The notes beneath the pieces were generated by a model, which saw nothing but the letters and a program-made list of their open reading frames with translations, had not been told where the DNA came from and did no database searches. This document shows positions 36,114 to 45,246 of a DNA stretch of 64,000 bases, in pieces. This stretch comes from Xanthomonas euvesicatoria pv. euvesicatoria (lineage in GTDB: Bacteria; Pseudomonadota; Gammaproteobacteria; Xanthomonadales; Xanthomonadaceae), in contig NZ_JAJIUJ010000119.1 in assembly GCF_020880415.1 (NCBI RefSeq), positions 186,001 through 250,000 on the forward strand. The letters run 5' to 3'. Within the stretch, counting starts at the first letter, position 1, and every line of letters starts with the position of its first letter. Both the position numbers and the translations under genes were made by a program.

Positions 36114-38128
36114 AGTGCCTGTTGAGGGTGTGCGTGCTGGCAACGTTGTTGCTCGGCACCGGATGCGCCAGCCTGTCACAAACCGAACGCAACCGTGCCG
36201 CCGGTGTCGCTGCCGCGGCACGCAGCACTGTAGTCAATTGCAGCCAGGCCGATCGCTGTGCGCAACCCTCGCCATTGCGCGCGCTGGGCGGGGAGGCGAT
36301 GACCGCCTCCACACCGGCGGCACCGCGGCATTACGCCACCATCGTCGACCACGGCGAAGAATCGCTGGTGGCCCGGCTCAACCTGATCCGCAGCGCCACC
36401 CGCAGCATCGATCTGCAGACCTACATCTTCGACAAGGACGACAGCGCGCGCATGGTGCTGGACGCACTGGTGGACGCCGCCCAACGCGGGGTCAAGGTGC
36501 GCATCCTGATCGATCAGTTGTCGGCGATCGCCGATCTGCAGATTCTCGGTGCGCTGGCCAGCAGTCATGAAAACCTGCAGCTGCGCATCTACAACCCCAC
36601 CTTCGGCAAGGTCAAACTCAATTACTTCGACTATGCCGGCAGCGTGCTGTGTTGCTTCCGCCGCTTCAACCAGCGCATGCACAACAAGCTGCTGGTGGTG
36701 GACGACGTGCTGGGCGTGGTCGGTGGGCGCAATTACCAGGACGACTATTACGACTGGGACAGCGAGTACAACTTCCGCGACCGCGACGTGATTCTGGCCG
36801 GGCCGGAAGTGCGCGCCATGGCCGCCAATTTCGATGCGTTCTGGCGCGCCCGGCGCAGCGTCCCGGCCGAGCGTCTGAACGATGTCGGGCGCCTGCTGCT
36901 GGAGCAGGGCGTGCCGACGATGCCGCCGGCCGAGTTCCGCCGGCCCGACCGGGTGGCGCGGGTGGACCGCGAAGTGCGCGACCCGCAATTCGTGCGCGAC
37001 GCTTTCGTGACCCCGGCCATGCCGGTGCAGCGTGTGCTGTACGTGGCCGATCTGCCGCAAAAGCACCGCCGGGAACATGCGGCCAAGGCGGTGTCCACGG
37101 CGCCGGAACTGGATGGCCTGATTGCCGGCGCGCAGCAGGAAGTGCTGCTGCAGACCCCGTACCTGGTGTTGTCCGACCAGGCGCAGGCGATCTTCCGCAC
37201 GTTGCGCAAACACCCGCAGCCGCCGCGCATCGTGGTGTCGACCAATAGCCTGGCCGCCACCGACAACCCCATCGTGTATGCGCTCTCGTACAAGTTCAAA
37301 CGCCGCAACATGCGCGAGCTGGGCTTCAATGTGTACGAGTTCAAGCCGTTTCCGCTCGACGCCCCGGTGGATTACGCCAACCTGGTGCCGGACCCGCTCA
37401 ACCCCGCTTCCGAGGTCAATCGGGACAGCCGCAACAATCGCCTGATCGGCGGCAGCGCAGCGGGCAATGCGATGCGCGGCAGCAGCGGCCCGGAAGGCAA
37501 CGCCAGCGCGAGCGCCGGCAGCGTGCTGCGCGGCAGTGGCGGCGGCCGTGCGCCGGGCGGGAGCGAGGTCGATCGGCGCGTGTTGCGTACCGAAACGCGG
37601 CCCTCGTTCCTGGGCACGCGCGCGGTCAACAAGCCGCTGCCGGTGACCCGCGCCGGTGCGCGCATGGGCTTGCACGCCAAGTCGTTGGTGGTGGATCGCC
37701 GCATCGGCGTGATCGGTACGCACAACTTCGACCCGCGCAGCGAGAACTACAACACCGAAGCGGCCGTGGTGATCGACGATGCGCGCTTTGCGCAGGCGTT
37801 GGCTGCCAGCATCGAACGCGACGTCGCCCCGGAAAATGCCTGGACGGTGGCGCCGCGCGAAAAGCCGCCGGTGCTGAGCGGGTTGAACTACAGCGTGGGC
37901 AAGGTCTCCGAAGCCTTGCCGGTGCTGGACTTCTGGCCATGGCGCTACGCCACCAACTACGAGTTCCAGCCCGGCCCGGATTGCCCGTTCCCGCTCAAGC
38001 GGCAGGACCCGCAGTTCCGCCAGTGCTATGTGGCGGTGGGCGATTTTCCGGAGGTCAATGTCGGCCCGAAGTGGCTGCTGGTGCGCATGCTGACCGCCTT
38101 CGGCGCCGGGCTGGTACCGATTCTCTGA
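36110..38128 (+). CDS. Phospholipase D-family lipoprotein, cardiolipin synthase C-like
   Basis: A 672-residue protein. GTG at 36110 overlaps the yceI stop and has AGGAGG 10 bases upstream. The N-terminus is a lipoprotein signal with lipobox GTGC. Two HKD motifs are present: MHNKLLVVDDVLGVVGG near residue 200 and LHAKSLVVDRRIGVIGTHNFDPRSE near 520. They act together in phosphatidyl transfer or hydrolysis. Between them, at about 435-490, is a Gly/Ser/Asn-rich flexible insert (SAAGNAMRGSSGPEGNASAS) not needed for the fold. Cardiolipin synthesis or phospholipid remodelling at the envelope is likely. Confidence 0.87.
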   Translation: MKCLLRVCVLATLLLGTGCASLSQTERNRAAGVAAAARSTVVNCSQADRCAQPSPLRALGGEAMTASTPAAPRHYATIVDHGEESLVARLNLIRSATRSIDLQTYIFDKDDSARMVLDALVDAAQRGVKVRILIDQLSAIADLQILGALASSHENLQLRIYNPTFGKVKLNYFDYAGSVLCCFRRFNQRMHNKLLVVDDVLGVVGGRNYQDDYYDWDSEYNFRDRDVILAGPEVRAMAANFDAFWRARRSVPAERLNDVGRLLLEQGVPTMPPAEFRRPDRVARVDREVRDPQFVRDAFVTPAMPVQRVLYVADLPQKHRREHAAKAVSTAPELDGLIAGAQQEVLLQTPYLVLSDQAQAIFRTLRKHPQPPRIVVSTNSLAATDNPIVYALSYKFKRRNMRELGFNVYEFKPFPLDAPVDYANLVPDPLNPASEVNRDSRNNRLIGGSAAGNAMRGSSGPEGNASASAGSVLRGSGGGRAPGGSEVDRRVLRTETRPSFLGTRAVNKPLPVTRAGARMGLHAKSLVVDRRIGVIGTHNFDPRSENYNTEAAVVIDDARFAQALAASIERDVAPENAWTVAPREKPPVLSGLNYSVGKVSEALPVLDFWPWRYATNYEFQPGPDCPFPLKRQDPQFRQCYVAVGDFPEVNVGPKWLLVRMLTAFGAGLVPIL

Positions 38129-38360
38129 TCGGCTGGCGTGCCGCGCGGGTCGCAGCAGCCGGTGCCCGCGGCGCAGCGCGTTGTGGTTGGATGCACGCAG
38201 TTGGCTGCGAATCGGCCCCTGGACGCCGGAAATCGCCGAAGCGGCTGCAGTTGTCACGGGCGAAGGTCGCGTAGTGCATCGGCGCCCCAACAAATGCTGT
38301 CTGCCATCGGCAGCACTGCCCAGTTGCATCGCGCCCCAGGCGCCGGGATGCTCTTGCGCT

Positions 38361-38420
38361 CCCCATTCCCCATTCCCCATTCCCCATTCCCCATTCCCCA
38401 TTCCCCATTCCCCATTCCCA
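38361..38420 (+). repeat. Tandem heptanucleotide repeat, (CCCCATT)x8
   Basis: Eight perfect copies of CCCCATT (38361-38416) plus CCCA. It ends four bases before the thioesterase start codon at 38425. It is a candidate VNTR, and copy-number change would shift the spacing of the translation initiation region. Confidence 0.95.
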
Positions 38421-38424
38421 GCCC

Positions 38425-38853
38425 ATGACCTTCCGCGAACCCGTCGATTTAGCCGCCCTCAATGCCGCCAGCCGCGATACCTTGATCGAGCATCTGGGCA
38501 TCGTCTTTACCGAAGCCGGTGACGATTGGCTGCGCGCCACCATGCCGGTGGATGCGCGCACCAGGCAGCCCTACGGCCTGCTGCACGGTGGCGCCTCGGT
38601 GGTGCTGGCCGAAACGCTGGGCAGCAGCGCCGGCAACCTGTGCGTGGATATGTCGACCCAGATCTGCGTGGGGCTGGAGATCAATGCCAATCACCTGCGC
38701 GCCGCCACCCAGGGGCTGGTGACCGGCACTGCACGGGCGGTACATGTGGGGCGTAGCACGCATGTCTGGGACATCACCATCGAAAACCCGGCCGGCAAAC
38801 GCGTCTGTGTGTCGCGATTGACCCTGGCGGTGGTCGCGCGCAGCAATGGCTGA
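38425..38853 (+). CDS. Hotdog-fold thioesterase (PaaI/YdiI type)
   Basis: A 142-residue acyl-CoA thioesterase. The family signature is RQPYGLLHGGASVVLAETLGS near residues 46-66, with the HGG turn and the Glu of the E-containing (YdiI/EntH-like) catalytic class. INANHLRAA marks the second half. It hydrolyses aryl- or acyl-CoA esters. The start is directly downstream of the heptanucleotide array and no standard ribosome site is present in the array, which is odd. The following acyltransferase gene begins 117 bases later. Confidence 0.86.
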   Translation: MTFREPVDLAALNAASRDTLIEHLGIVFTEAGDDWLRATMPVDARTRQPYGLLHGGASVVLAETLGSSAGNLCVDMSTQICVGLEINANHLRAATQGLVTGTARAVHVGRSTHVWDITIENPAGKRVCVSRLTLAVVARSNG

Positions 38854-38970
38854 GCTCGCCCGGCAGCGGCATGCATGGAACAGCGTCATCCGCTGCCGGC
38901 ACTGCGCGGCGGCCACGCTGCTGTCACAATGGTTGCGCTTCCTTCCCCCGTTACCGGTTCCGTTCGTCGA

Positions 38971-39774
38971 ATGAGCGAGTCATCCCTGGACGCCACGCGC
39001 GACGCTGGCGGCGCGTTGCGTTGGTTCCGGTACCTCTACCGGGTGCCACTGTTGTTGCTGCATCTGTGTCTCGGCCTGCCGGTCACCATGCTGTGCGTGG
39101 TGGTGCCGGCGCTGGCGCAGATCCGGATCGGGCACGACGACACCCTGGAGGAGCGGATGATCCGCTGGTGGCAGGGCACCTTGATGCGGGTGTTCGGCTT
39201 CCGGCTGCGCCGCTTCGGGACGCCGCTACCGGGCGCGACCCTGTTCGTGGCCAACCACCTCAGCTGGGTGGATATCTCCATCCTGCACAGCCAGCGCGTG
39301 ATGGGGTTTGTGGCCAAGCGCGAAATCGCCGGCTGGCCGCTGGTGGGCTGGCTGGCAACCAAGGGCCAGACCATCTTCCACCAGCGCGGCAATACCGAAT
39401 CGCTGGGCGGGGTGCTGCAGGAAATGCTGCTGCGCCTGCAAAGCGGCAAGCCGGTGGGGGTGTTCCCGGAAGGACGTACCCGTGGCGGTACCGAAGTGGG
39501 CCCGTTCCATGCGCGCATCTTCCAGGCGGCGGTGGAAGCCGGGGTGCCGGTACAGCCGGTGGCGCTGCGGTACGGGCTGCGCGGCAACGCGCAGGCGGTG
39601 GTGGCCTTCGGTGAGCGCGAGAGTTTCTTCGCCAATATCGTGCGCCTGTTGGGCGAGCCGTCGCGGCTGGCCGAAGTGCATTTTCTCGAGCCGATTCGCG
39701 CGCTGGACATCGAAGGCCGCCGTCGCATGGCCGAGACCTCGCGCCAACGGATCGTCGCAGCGATGGAATCCTAG
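38971..39774 (+). CDS. 1-acyl-sn-glycerol-3-phosphate acyltransferase-like (PlsC family)
   Basis: A 267-residue membrane-associated acyltransferase. A hydrophobic segment lies near residues 25-48. The catalytic HX4D motif is in VANHLSWVDISI near 92-103, and the substrate motif in FPEGRTRGGTEVGPFHARIF near 165-185. It esterifies the second position of lysophosphatidic acid or a related lysolipid. The ATG at 38971 follows GTTCGTCGA. It is in the same direction as the thioesterase and cardiolipin synthase-like genes, so lipid remodelling is a theme here. Confidence 0.86.
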   Translation: MSESSLDATRDAGGALRWFRYLYRVPLLLLHLCLGLPVTMLCVVVPALAQIRIGHDDTLEERMIRWWQGTLMRVFGFRLRRFGTPLPGATLFVANHLSWVDISILHSQRVMGFVAKREIAGWPLVGWLATKGQTIFHQRGNTESLGGVLQEMLLRLQSGKPVGVFPEGRTRGGTEVGPFHARIFQAAVEAGVPVQPVALRYGLRGNAQAVVAFGERESFFANIVRLLGEPSRLAEVHFLEPIRALDIEGRRRMAETSRQRIVAAMES

Positions 39775-39833
39775 CCGACGATGCGCACGCGCCTCTCCCC
39801 TGCGGCCAGCCGCAACGCCGGTGCGATGCGCGC

Positions 39834-40823
39834 ATGAACGCCTCCGATTACTTGCCGCCGCGCTGGCTGCGCAATCCTCACGTGCAATCGGTGCTGGGCA
39901 GCAGCGCCTTGCGGCGCATCCGTAGCCGCCAGTTGCTGGCCGCCAGCGGTGCGGTCACCAGCGAACATATCCTCGATGGCGGCGACGGTGTGCGCCTGCA
40001 GGGTTGGATGAGCATCCCGCCCGGCGATGCGCCACCGCGCGGCACCGTGCTGTTGCTGCATGGCTGGGAGGGCAGCGCCGATTCCAACTACATGCGCCTG
40101 ACCGCCGCGCGCCTGCTCGGTCTGGGCTACCAGGTGTTCCGGCTGAACTTCCGCGACCACGGCGGTACCCACCATCTCAATGTAGACCTGTTCCACTCCG
40201 ACCGCATCGAAGAAGTGGTCAATGCCGCAGGCGATCTGTGGCGGCGTTTTCCTGCGCCGCAGTTGCTGGCTGCAGGGTATTCGCTGGGCGGGAATTTCGC
40301 GCTGCGGCTGGCGCTGCGTGCGCCCGCCGCCGGCCTGCCGCTGGCGCGCGTGGCGGCGGTGTGCCCGTTGCTGGACCCGGCCGCCACCATGACCCAGCTG
40401 GAGAAGGGCCCGCAGTTCTACGACTGGTACTTCCGCCGTAAATGGCGCGAATCGCTGCTGCGCAAGCGCAAGCTGTTCCCCGAGCAGCACGGGTACGACG
40501 ACGCCACCCTGGCGCTGGACATGCGCGGGCTGATGGCCTGGCTGGCGGTGAAGCACACCGGACACGGCTCGCTGGAAGCGTATTTCGACAGCTACTCGAT
40601 TGCCGGCCAACGCCTGGCCAACCTGCAGGTGCCGGTCGACATCCTGATGGCCGAAGACGACCCGGTGATTCCGTTCGCCGATTTCGCCGCCTGGCAGTTG
40701 CCGGCGCATGCAAAGCTGGAAATCGCACGCTGGGGCGGGCATTGCGGCTTTCTGGAAAACGCCCGCGGCGACGGCTTTGCCGAACGCTGGGTGGCCGAGC
40801 GGCTGACCACCGCGCGCGAATGA
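39834..40823 (+). CDS. Alpha/beta hydrolase, YheT family
   Basis: A 329-residue hydrolase. The nucleophile elbow is GYSLGGN (Ser near residue 144). The N-terminal WLRNPHVQSVLGS and the block LLLHGWEGSADSNYM are typical of the YheT/ABHD1-3 family. The acidic residue and His are in MAEDDPVIPFADF and GGHCGFLEN. Family members act on carboxylic esters; some on phospholipids. It overlaps the small downstream open frame by four bases (ATGA). Confidence 0.88.
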   Translation: MNASDYLPPRWLRNPHVQSVLGSSALRRIRSRQLLAASGAVTSEHILDGGDGVRLQGWMSIPPGDAPPRGTVLLLHGWEGSADSNYMRLTAARLLGLGYQVFRLNFRDHGGTHHLNVDLFHSDRIEEVVNAAGDLWRRFPAPQLLAAGYSLGGNFALRLALRAPAAGLPLARVAAVCPLLDPAATMTQLEKGPQFYDWYFRRKWRESLLRKRKLFPEQHGYDDATLALDMRGLMAWLAVKHTGHGSLEAYFDSYSIAGQRLANLQVPVDILMAEDDPVIPFADFAAWQLPAHAKLEIARWGGHCGFLENARGDGFAERWVAERLTTARE

Positions 40824-41077
40824 CGCTGAGACGACATCCGTCCATGGATGCAGTGATCGCCGTTTTGCCAGTGATCGTCGGTTGCGTGAGGGTCTACTTC
40901 AGCGCTATCAGCCTCTACACCCGGCCGCAGACCGGGCAGATCCTGTTCCGCTCCCGCGCAGGATCGGTTTCCGTCGGCGCCCATGCTGCGCTCTGGCATC
41001 TGGGCCAGTTGATGTTTGGGGCGCTCTGCGTGGCCTGCGGCGCGAGCGTGCTGCGTCGGACGTCGGCAAGCGTTTGA
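40820..41077 (+). CDS. Possible small membrane protein (85 residues)
   Basis: The open frame starts at an ATG that overlaps the stop of the hydrolase gene. The predicted protein has two hydrophobic stretches (MDAVIAVLPVIVGCVRVYF; LWHLGQLMFGALCVACGASV) separated by a polar, Arg-containing loop. There is no recognisable family. The ATG at 40844 is an alternative start. The composition is protein-like rather than antisense-like, but no strong ribosome site is visible. Treat as hypothetical. Confidence 0.4.
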   Translation: MTLRRHPSMDAVIAVLPVIVGCVRVYFSAISLYTRPQTGQILFRSRAGSVSVGAHAALWHLGQLMFGALCVACGASVLRRTSASV

Positions 41078-41226
41078 ACCTCTGGCCGGCGCGAACGATC
41101 GATGTGGGTTCGCACCGCCGATAACGCCCACCCTGCACACGGCGGCAGGCAGCAGCGTGCGTCGCCCATGCAAGCCGCCGCAGCGCGCATCGTTACAATA
41201 GCGGTTTGTCCGGGACCGCCACCGCC

Positions 41227-43299
41227 ATGCAAGACGCCATCCTTCAAGCCCTGCGCCGCAATGCGGCCGACGATGCGGTGGCGCTGGCCCGCGAGTGGGT
41301 CACCAACGCGCCCGATCACGCCGGTGCCCACCGCTGGCTGGCGCTTGCGCTGCAGCAGCAAGGGCAGCCGGTGCTGGCACTGGACAGCATCGATACCGCG
41401 CTGACGCTGACGCCCGAAGATGCCGACCTGCACCTGCTGCGCGCCGGCGCATTGCTGGCCACGCGCGATCTGTCCGCCGCCGATGCCGCGCTGTCGCGCA
41501 GTACCGCGCTGGATCCCAACCAGTTCAATGCCTACGTGATGCAGGCGCATCTGGCGGTGGCACGCGGCGATCTGGACGAGGCCGAGCGGCTGAGCCGCAC
41601 CGCTGCGCGCCTGGCGCCGGAACACCCGCAATTGCTGGCGGTCGATGGCGTGGTGGAAATGCGCCGCGGCCACAGCGACCGCGCGCTGGCGCTGTTGACC
41701 CGCGCTGCCGAGCAGCTGCCCGACGATGCCCGCGTGCTGTTTTCGCTGGGTTTTGCGTATCTGCAGAAGGAGCATTTTGCGTTCGCCGAGCGCGCCTTCG
41801 AGCGCGTGATCGAGCTCAATCCGCCGGGCACCGCACTGCGCGCCTTCATTGCGCAACTGGCCCAACGCCAGGGCCGCCTGGACGATGCACTGGCGGCGAT
41901 GCAGGGCGTGCTCGAGCAGCCCGGCGGCGATCTGCCGGCCATGCGCCGGCTGGCCGGCGAGATGGAGCTGCAGGCCGGTCGTCCCGATCAGGCCGCCGCG
42001 CACCTGCGCCTGGCACTGGCGCACTGGCCGGCCGATCGCCGCACGTTGCACGCGCTGCTCACCGCCTGGGAGCGGCTGGGCGCGGTGGACGATGCGCGCG
42101 ACACCCTGGATGCGGCACTGGCCACCTCGGCCACGGCACACGACCTGTGGCTGGCGCGCCTGGCAGTGGAGCCGGTCGGTGGGCCGCAGGCGCAGGCGGT
42201 GATCGAGCGCTGGCTGCTGGCCATGCCCGAACACCTGCCGGCGCTGGAAGCGCTGATGCGCGTGCACGACATGCAGGGCCAGGCCGACGAGGCGGAAATG
42301 GTGGCGCGCCAGATCGTGGCGGTGGAGCCGGGCCGCATCAGCGGCGAGCAGCGCATCGTCGAAGCCTTGCTGCGACGCGACCCGCCGGCGGCGATCGCCT
42401 GCGTCGAATCGTTGATCGAGTCGCTGCCTGCACCGCAGCAGACCGTGCTGCGGCCATGGCTGGGCAATGTGCAGGACCGCGCCGGCCAGCCCGATGCCGC
42501 CGTGGGTACCTGGATGCAGTTCCACCGCGAACAGGCCCAGCATCGGTTGCCGCTGCCGCCGCAGGCAGCCAGGCAGCCGACGCAGTGGCCTGCGCTGGGC
42601 AGCATTCCCGACACGGTCACCGCACGCCCGCTGTTCGTGTGGGGCACGCCCGGCTCGCATGTCGAACGCCTGGTCGCGGTGATGGGCGCGGCCACCCCAC
42701 TGGTGCGTGGCGACCGCTATGGCACCACGCCGCCATCGGATGCGCTGCAGAGCTACCGCACCCTCGAACAGTTGGCCTCTGGCGAATTGGCACCGACGGC
42801 GCTGGTGGAAGGCTGGAAGGCGCAACTGCCGCGCCGCGGCATCGACGATGGCAATGTCATCGACTGGTTGCTGTGGTGGGACAACACCTTGCTGACCGCG
42901 CTGCGCCCGCATCTGCCCGAGGGCCGGCTGGCGATCGCGTTGCGCGACCCGCGCGACATGTTGCTGGACTGGCTCTCGGCCGGGGCGTCGGCGCCGCTGG
43001 CACTGCAATCGCCGCAGCAGGCCACCGACTGGTTGCTGATCGCGCTGGAACAGCTGGCCACGCTGCGCGAGCGCGACCTGTACCCCCACCGCATCATCCG
43101 GCTGGACGGGATCGAAAACGACCCGCAGGGTATTTCGACGGCCCTGGAGCAGGCGTTCGGGCTGAGCTTCCCGCTGGTCGAACCGCGTGGCCCGGCACGG
43201 TTGGCCTCCGGCCGCTGGCGCGATTACCGCGGCGTGCTCGGCGCGCAGTTCGATCTGCTCACCCTGATCGCGGTGCGCTTCGGCTACCCGCAGGACTGA
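41227..43299 (+). CDS. TPR-repeat protein with C-terminal sulfotransferase-like domain
   Basis: A 690-residue protein. Residues about 1-430 are a string of tetratricopeptide-like helical hairpins (e.g. AHRWLALALQQQGQPVLALD, NAYVMQAHLAVARGDLDEAE, LFSLGFAYLQKEHFAFAER). From about 455 a sulfotransferase-like domain begins: PLFVWGTPGSHVERLVAVMG resembles a 5'-PSB loop, and AIALRDPRDMLLDWLSAGAS resembles the 3'-PB region. Sulfation of a carbohydrate or peptide is possible but unproven. It stands alone; the start follows GTTTGTCCGGGACC. Confidence 0.78.
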   Translation: MQDAILQALRRNAADDAVALAREWVTNAPDHAGAHRWLALALQQQGQPVLALDSIDTALTLTPEDADLHLLRAGALLATRDLSAADAALSRSTALDPNQFNAYVMQAHLAVARGDLDEAERLSRTAARLAPEHPQLLAVDGVVEMRRGHSDRALALLTRAAEQLPDDARVLFSLGFAYLQKEHFAFAERAFERVIELNPPGTALRAFIAQLAQRQGRLDDALAAMQGVLEQPGGDLPAMRRLAGEMELQAGRPDQAAAHLRLALAHWPADRRTLHALLTAWERLGAVDDARDTLDAALATSATAHDLWLARLAVEPVGGPQAQAVIERWLLAMPEHLPALEALMRVHDMQGQADEAEMVARQIVAVEPGRISGEQRIVEALLRRDPPAAIACVESLIESLPAPQQTVLRPWLGNVQDRAGQPDAAVGTWMQFHREQAQHRLPLPPQAARQPTQWPALGSIPDTVTARPLFVWGTPGSHVERLVAVMGAATPLVRGDRYGTTPPSDALQSYRTLEQLASGELAPTALVEGWKAQLPRRGIDDGNVIDWLLWWDNTLLTALRPHLPEGRLAIALRDPRDMLLDWLSAGASAPLALQSPQQATDWLLIALEQLATLRERDLYPHRIIRLDGIENDPQGISTALEQAFGLSFPLVEPRGPARLASGRWRDYRGVLGAQFDLLTLIAVRFGYPQD

Positions 43300-43489
43300 G
43301 GCGCCATCAACGCGGTCGCGCCCACGGCAGTTGGGCGTGGCCGCAGTCGCTTCGTCGCATCGTGTGCAGGCGCGGTACGTACGCGGCGGTAAACCCGGCC
43401 GAGCGCATCAGAAGGTTCCATCGCGACGTCTTCCGCTGTGGCGCGGACCCAGGCACCCTGATCCGTATCGCTTCCCTCGGAGACCCGCC

Positions 43490-44101
43490 ATGCGTCTGAC
43501 CAGCAACAGCATCGAAAACGGCAACCCCATCGCGGTGGAATTTGCCGCCGGCACGCCGGAGGGCTTTGCGCCCAACCGCAATCCGCACCTGGCCTGGAGC
43601 GAGGTGCCGGCCGGTACACAGTCGTTTGCGCTGCTGTGCCTGGACCCGGACGTGCCGACCGTGCCCGACACCGTCGGCCGTGACGACCTGCGGATTCCCG
43701 TCGAGCAGCCACGCACCGATTTCGTGCATTGGGCCATGGCCGATATCCCCGCCGATGTGCATGAGATTGCGGCGGGCAGCTGCAGCGACGGCTTCGTGGT
43801 CAAGGGCAAGCAGCAGCCAGCCGGCCCGGCCGGTGCCCGGCAGGGCCTGAATTCCTACACCCAGTGGTTCGCCGGCAATGCCGACATGGCCGGCCACTAC
43901 CGTGGCTACGACGGCCCGTACCCGCCGTTCAACGACCTGCGCGTGCACCGGTATTTCTTCCGCGTGTTCGCGCTGGACGTGGCCAAACTCAGCCTGCCCG
44001 ACAGCTTTACCGCCGCCGATGTGCTGTCGGCGATGCAGGGGCATGTGCTGGCCGAAGCGGCGTTGCACGGCACCTACACGTTGAACCCGTCGCTGCGCTG
44101 A
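43490..44101 (+). CDS. YbhB/YbcL-family PEBP protein (Raf kinase inhibitor-like)
   Basis: A 203-residue phosphatidylethanolamine-binding-protein fold. Landmarks are PHLAWSEVPAGTQSFALLCLDPDVP (split, with the DPDxP ligand-pocket motif), FVHWAMADIPADV and YDGPYPPFNDLRVHRYFFRVFALD. No signal peptide. The function of bacterial members is not settled; small-ligand binding is typical. The start at 43490 follows GGAGACCCGCC. Confidence 0.86.
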   Translation: MRLTSNSIENGNPIAVEFAAGTPEGFAPNRNPHLAWSEVPAGTQSFALLCLDPDVPTVPDTVGRDDLRIPVEQPRTDFVHWAMADIPADVHEIAAGSCSDGFVVKGKQQPAGPAGARQGLNSYTQWFAGNADMAGHYRGYDGPYPPFNDLRVHRYFFRVFALDVAKLSLPDSFTAADVLSAMQGHVLAEAALHGTYTLNPSLR

Positions 44102-44180
44102 GTGATCGCGCCGATGGCGTCGATCGCCCATCCCCTGACGCCAGCCACGTCCGGCCGGCGTCGCAGCACAGGTAATCCCC

Positions 44181-45191
44181 TTGAAAGCATTCCAGATTGG
44201 CAATCAAACCGGCCTTGACAGCCTGGTCGCGGTCCAGATGCCTGAGCCGGTCGCAGGGCCAGGTGAGGTCATCGTCGCTCCGCGGCTGGTCGGCCTGATC
44301 AACCGCGACCTGCAGATCCTGAAAGGCACCTACGGCGGCAAGCTTGCGCCCACGCGCGTTCCGGTTGCCGAGGGCGTGGGCATCGTGACCTCCGTCGGTG
44401 CCGGTGTCGGCCAGGTCGCGCCAGGCGACCGTGTCGTCAGCGGGCACTTTCCCACCTGGCTGGAGGGCAGGTTCGATGCCGAGATGTTCGCCCACGACCT
44501 GGGCGTGACCCACGACGGCTGGCTGGCCGAAAAGGTGTCGCTGCCTGCCAGTGCCCTGATCAAGGTGCCTGCGTCGCTGGAGGACGAGGATGTCGCGGCG
44601 CTGGCATCGGCCGCGGTGACCGCCTGGAACGCCCTGGTGGACGTGGCCAGGATCAAGGCCGGCGACCTGGTGCTGTGTCTGGGAACCGGTGGCGTCTCGA
44701 TGGCCGCGCTCCAGCTGGCCAAGCTGCACGGGGCCCGCGTCGCCATCACCTCGTCCAGCGACGACAAGCTCGAGCTCGCACGCCGCCTGGGCGCCGACAT
44801 CACCGTCAACTACCGCACCCACCCCGACTGGGCCGAGGCAGTCGTGCAGCTGTCCGGCGGTGGCGTGGACGTGATCATCGAGACCGGCGGGCAGGACACC
44901 TTGGGGCAGTCGATCAAGGCGGCGGCCGCGAACGCGACCATCGTGGTGATCGGCGTCACCCCCGGGGCGTCTTCGCCCATTCCCGATTACGTGGCGTTGA
45001 TCCGCAAGAACGTGACCATTCGCGGGATCGCCAACGGCAGCCGGGCGATGTTCGTGGACCTGCTGCGGGCGATCGAGCAGCACCGCATCAAGACCCTGCA
45101 CAGCAAGACGTTTCGGTTCGATGAGGCGCCCCAGGCCTTGGACTATTTCGCCAAGGCGCAACACGTGGGCAAGGTGCTCATCCGGTTGTGA
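44181..45191 (+). CDS. Quinone oxidoreductase / enoyl reductase-like medium-chain dehydrogenase
   Basis: A 336-residue medium-chain dehydrogenase/reductase. An N-terminal GroES-like domain carries VAEGVGIVTSVGAGVGQVAPGDRV. The nucleotide site has LCLGTGGVSMAALQLAKL in a Rossmann fold, then ITSSSDDKLELARRLGAD. The catalytic-zinc and structural-zinc Cys clusters of alcohol dehydrogenases are absent, so it belongs to the QOR/MECR side. Starts with TTG. Likely NADPH-dependent reduction of a quinone or enal; substrate unknown. Confidence 0.85.
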   Translation: MKAFQIGNQTGLDSLVAVQMPEPVAGPGEVIVAPRLVGLINRDLQILKGTYGGKLAPTRVPVAEGVGIVTSVGAGVGQVAPGDRVVSGHFPTWLEGRFDAEMFAHDLGVTHDGWLAEKVSLPASALIKVPASLEDEDVAALASAAVTAWNALVDVARIKAGDLVLCLGTGGVSMAALQLAKLHGARVAITSSSDDKLELARRLGADITVNYRTHPDWAEAVVQLSGGGVDVIIETGGQDTLGQSIKAAAANATIVVIGVTPGASSPIPDYVALIRKNVTIRGIANGSRAMFVDLLRAIEQHRIKTLHSKTFRFDEAPQALDYFAKAQHVGKVLIRL

Positions 45192-45246
45192 TGCGGGGCG
45201 GCGTCGCAGCGTGCGATGCCGTCGCCGGCTCCCTACTGCGGCTGCG

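Noticed and set aside
36176-38401. 741-codon minus-strand frame
   Set aside because: It is antisense to the phospholipase D-type gene and runs through the heptanucleotide array; composition is artefactual.
38361-38420. CRISPR-like repetition
   Set aside because: The units are 7 bp with no spacers; it is a simple tandem repeat.
40915-43089. 724-codon minus-strand frame
   Set aside because: Antisense to the TPR-sulfotransferase gene; no motifs.
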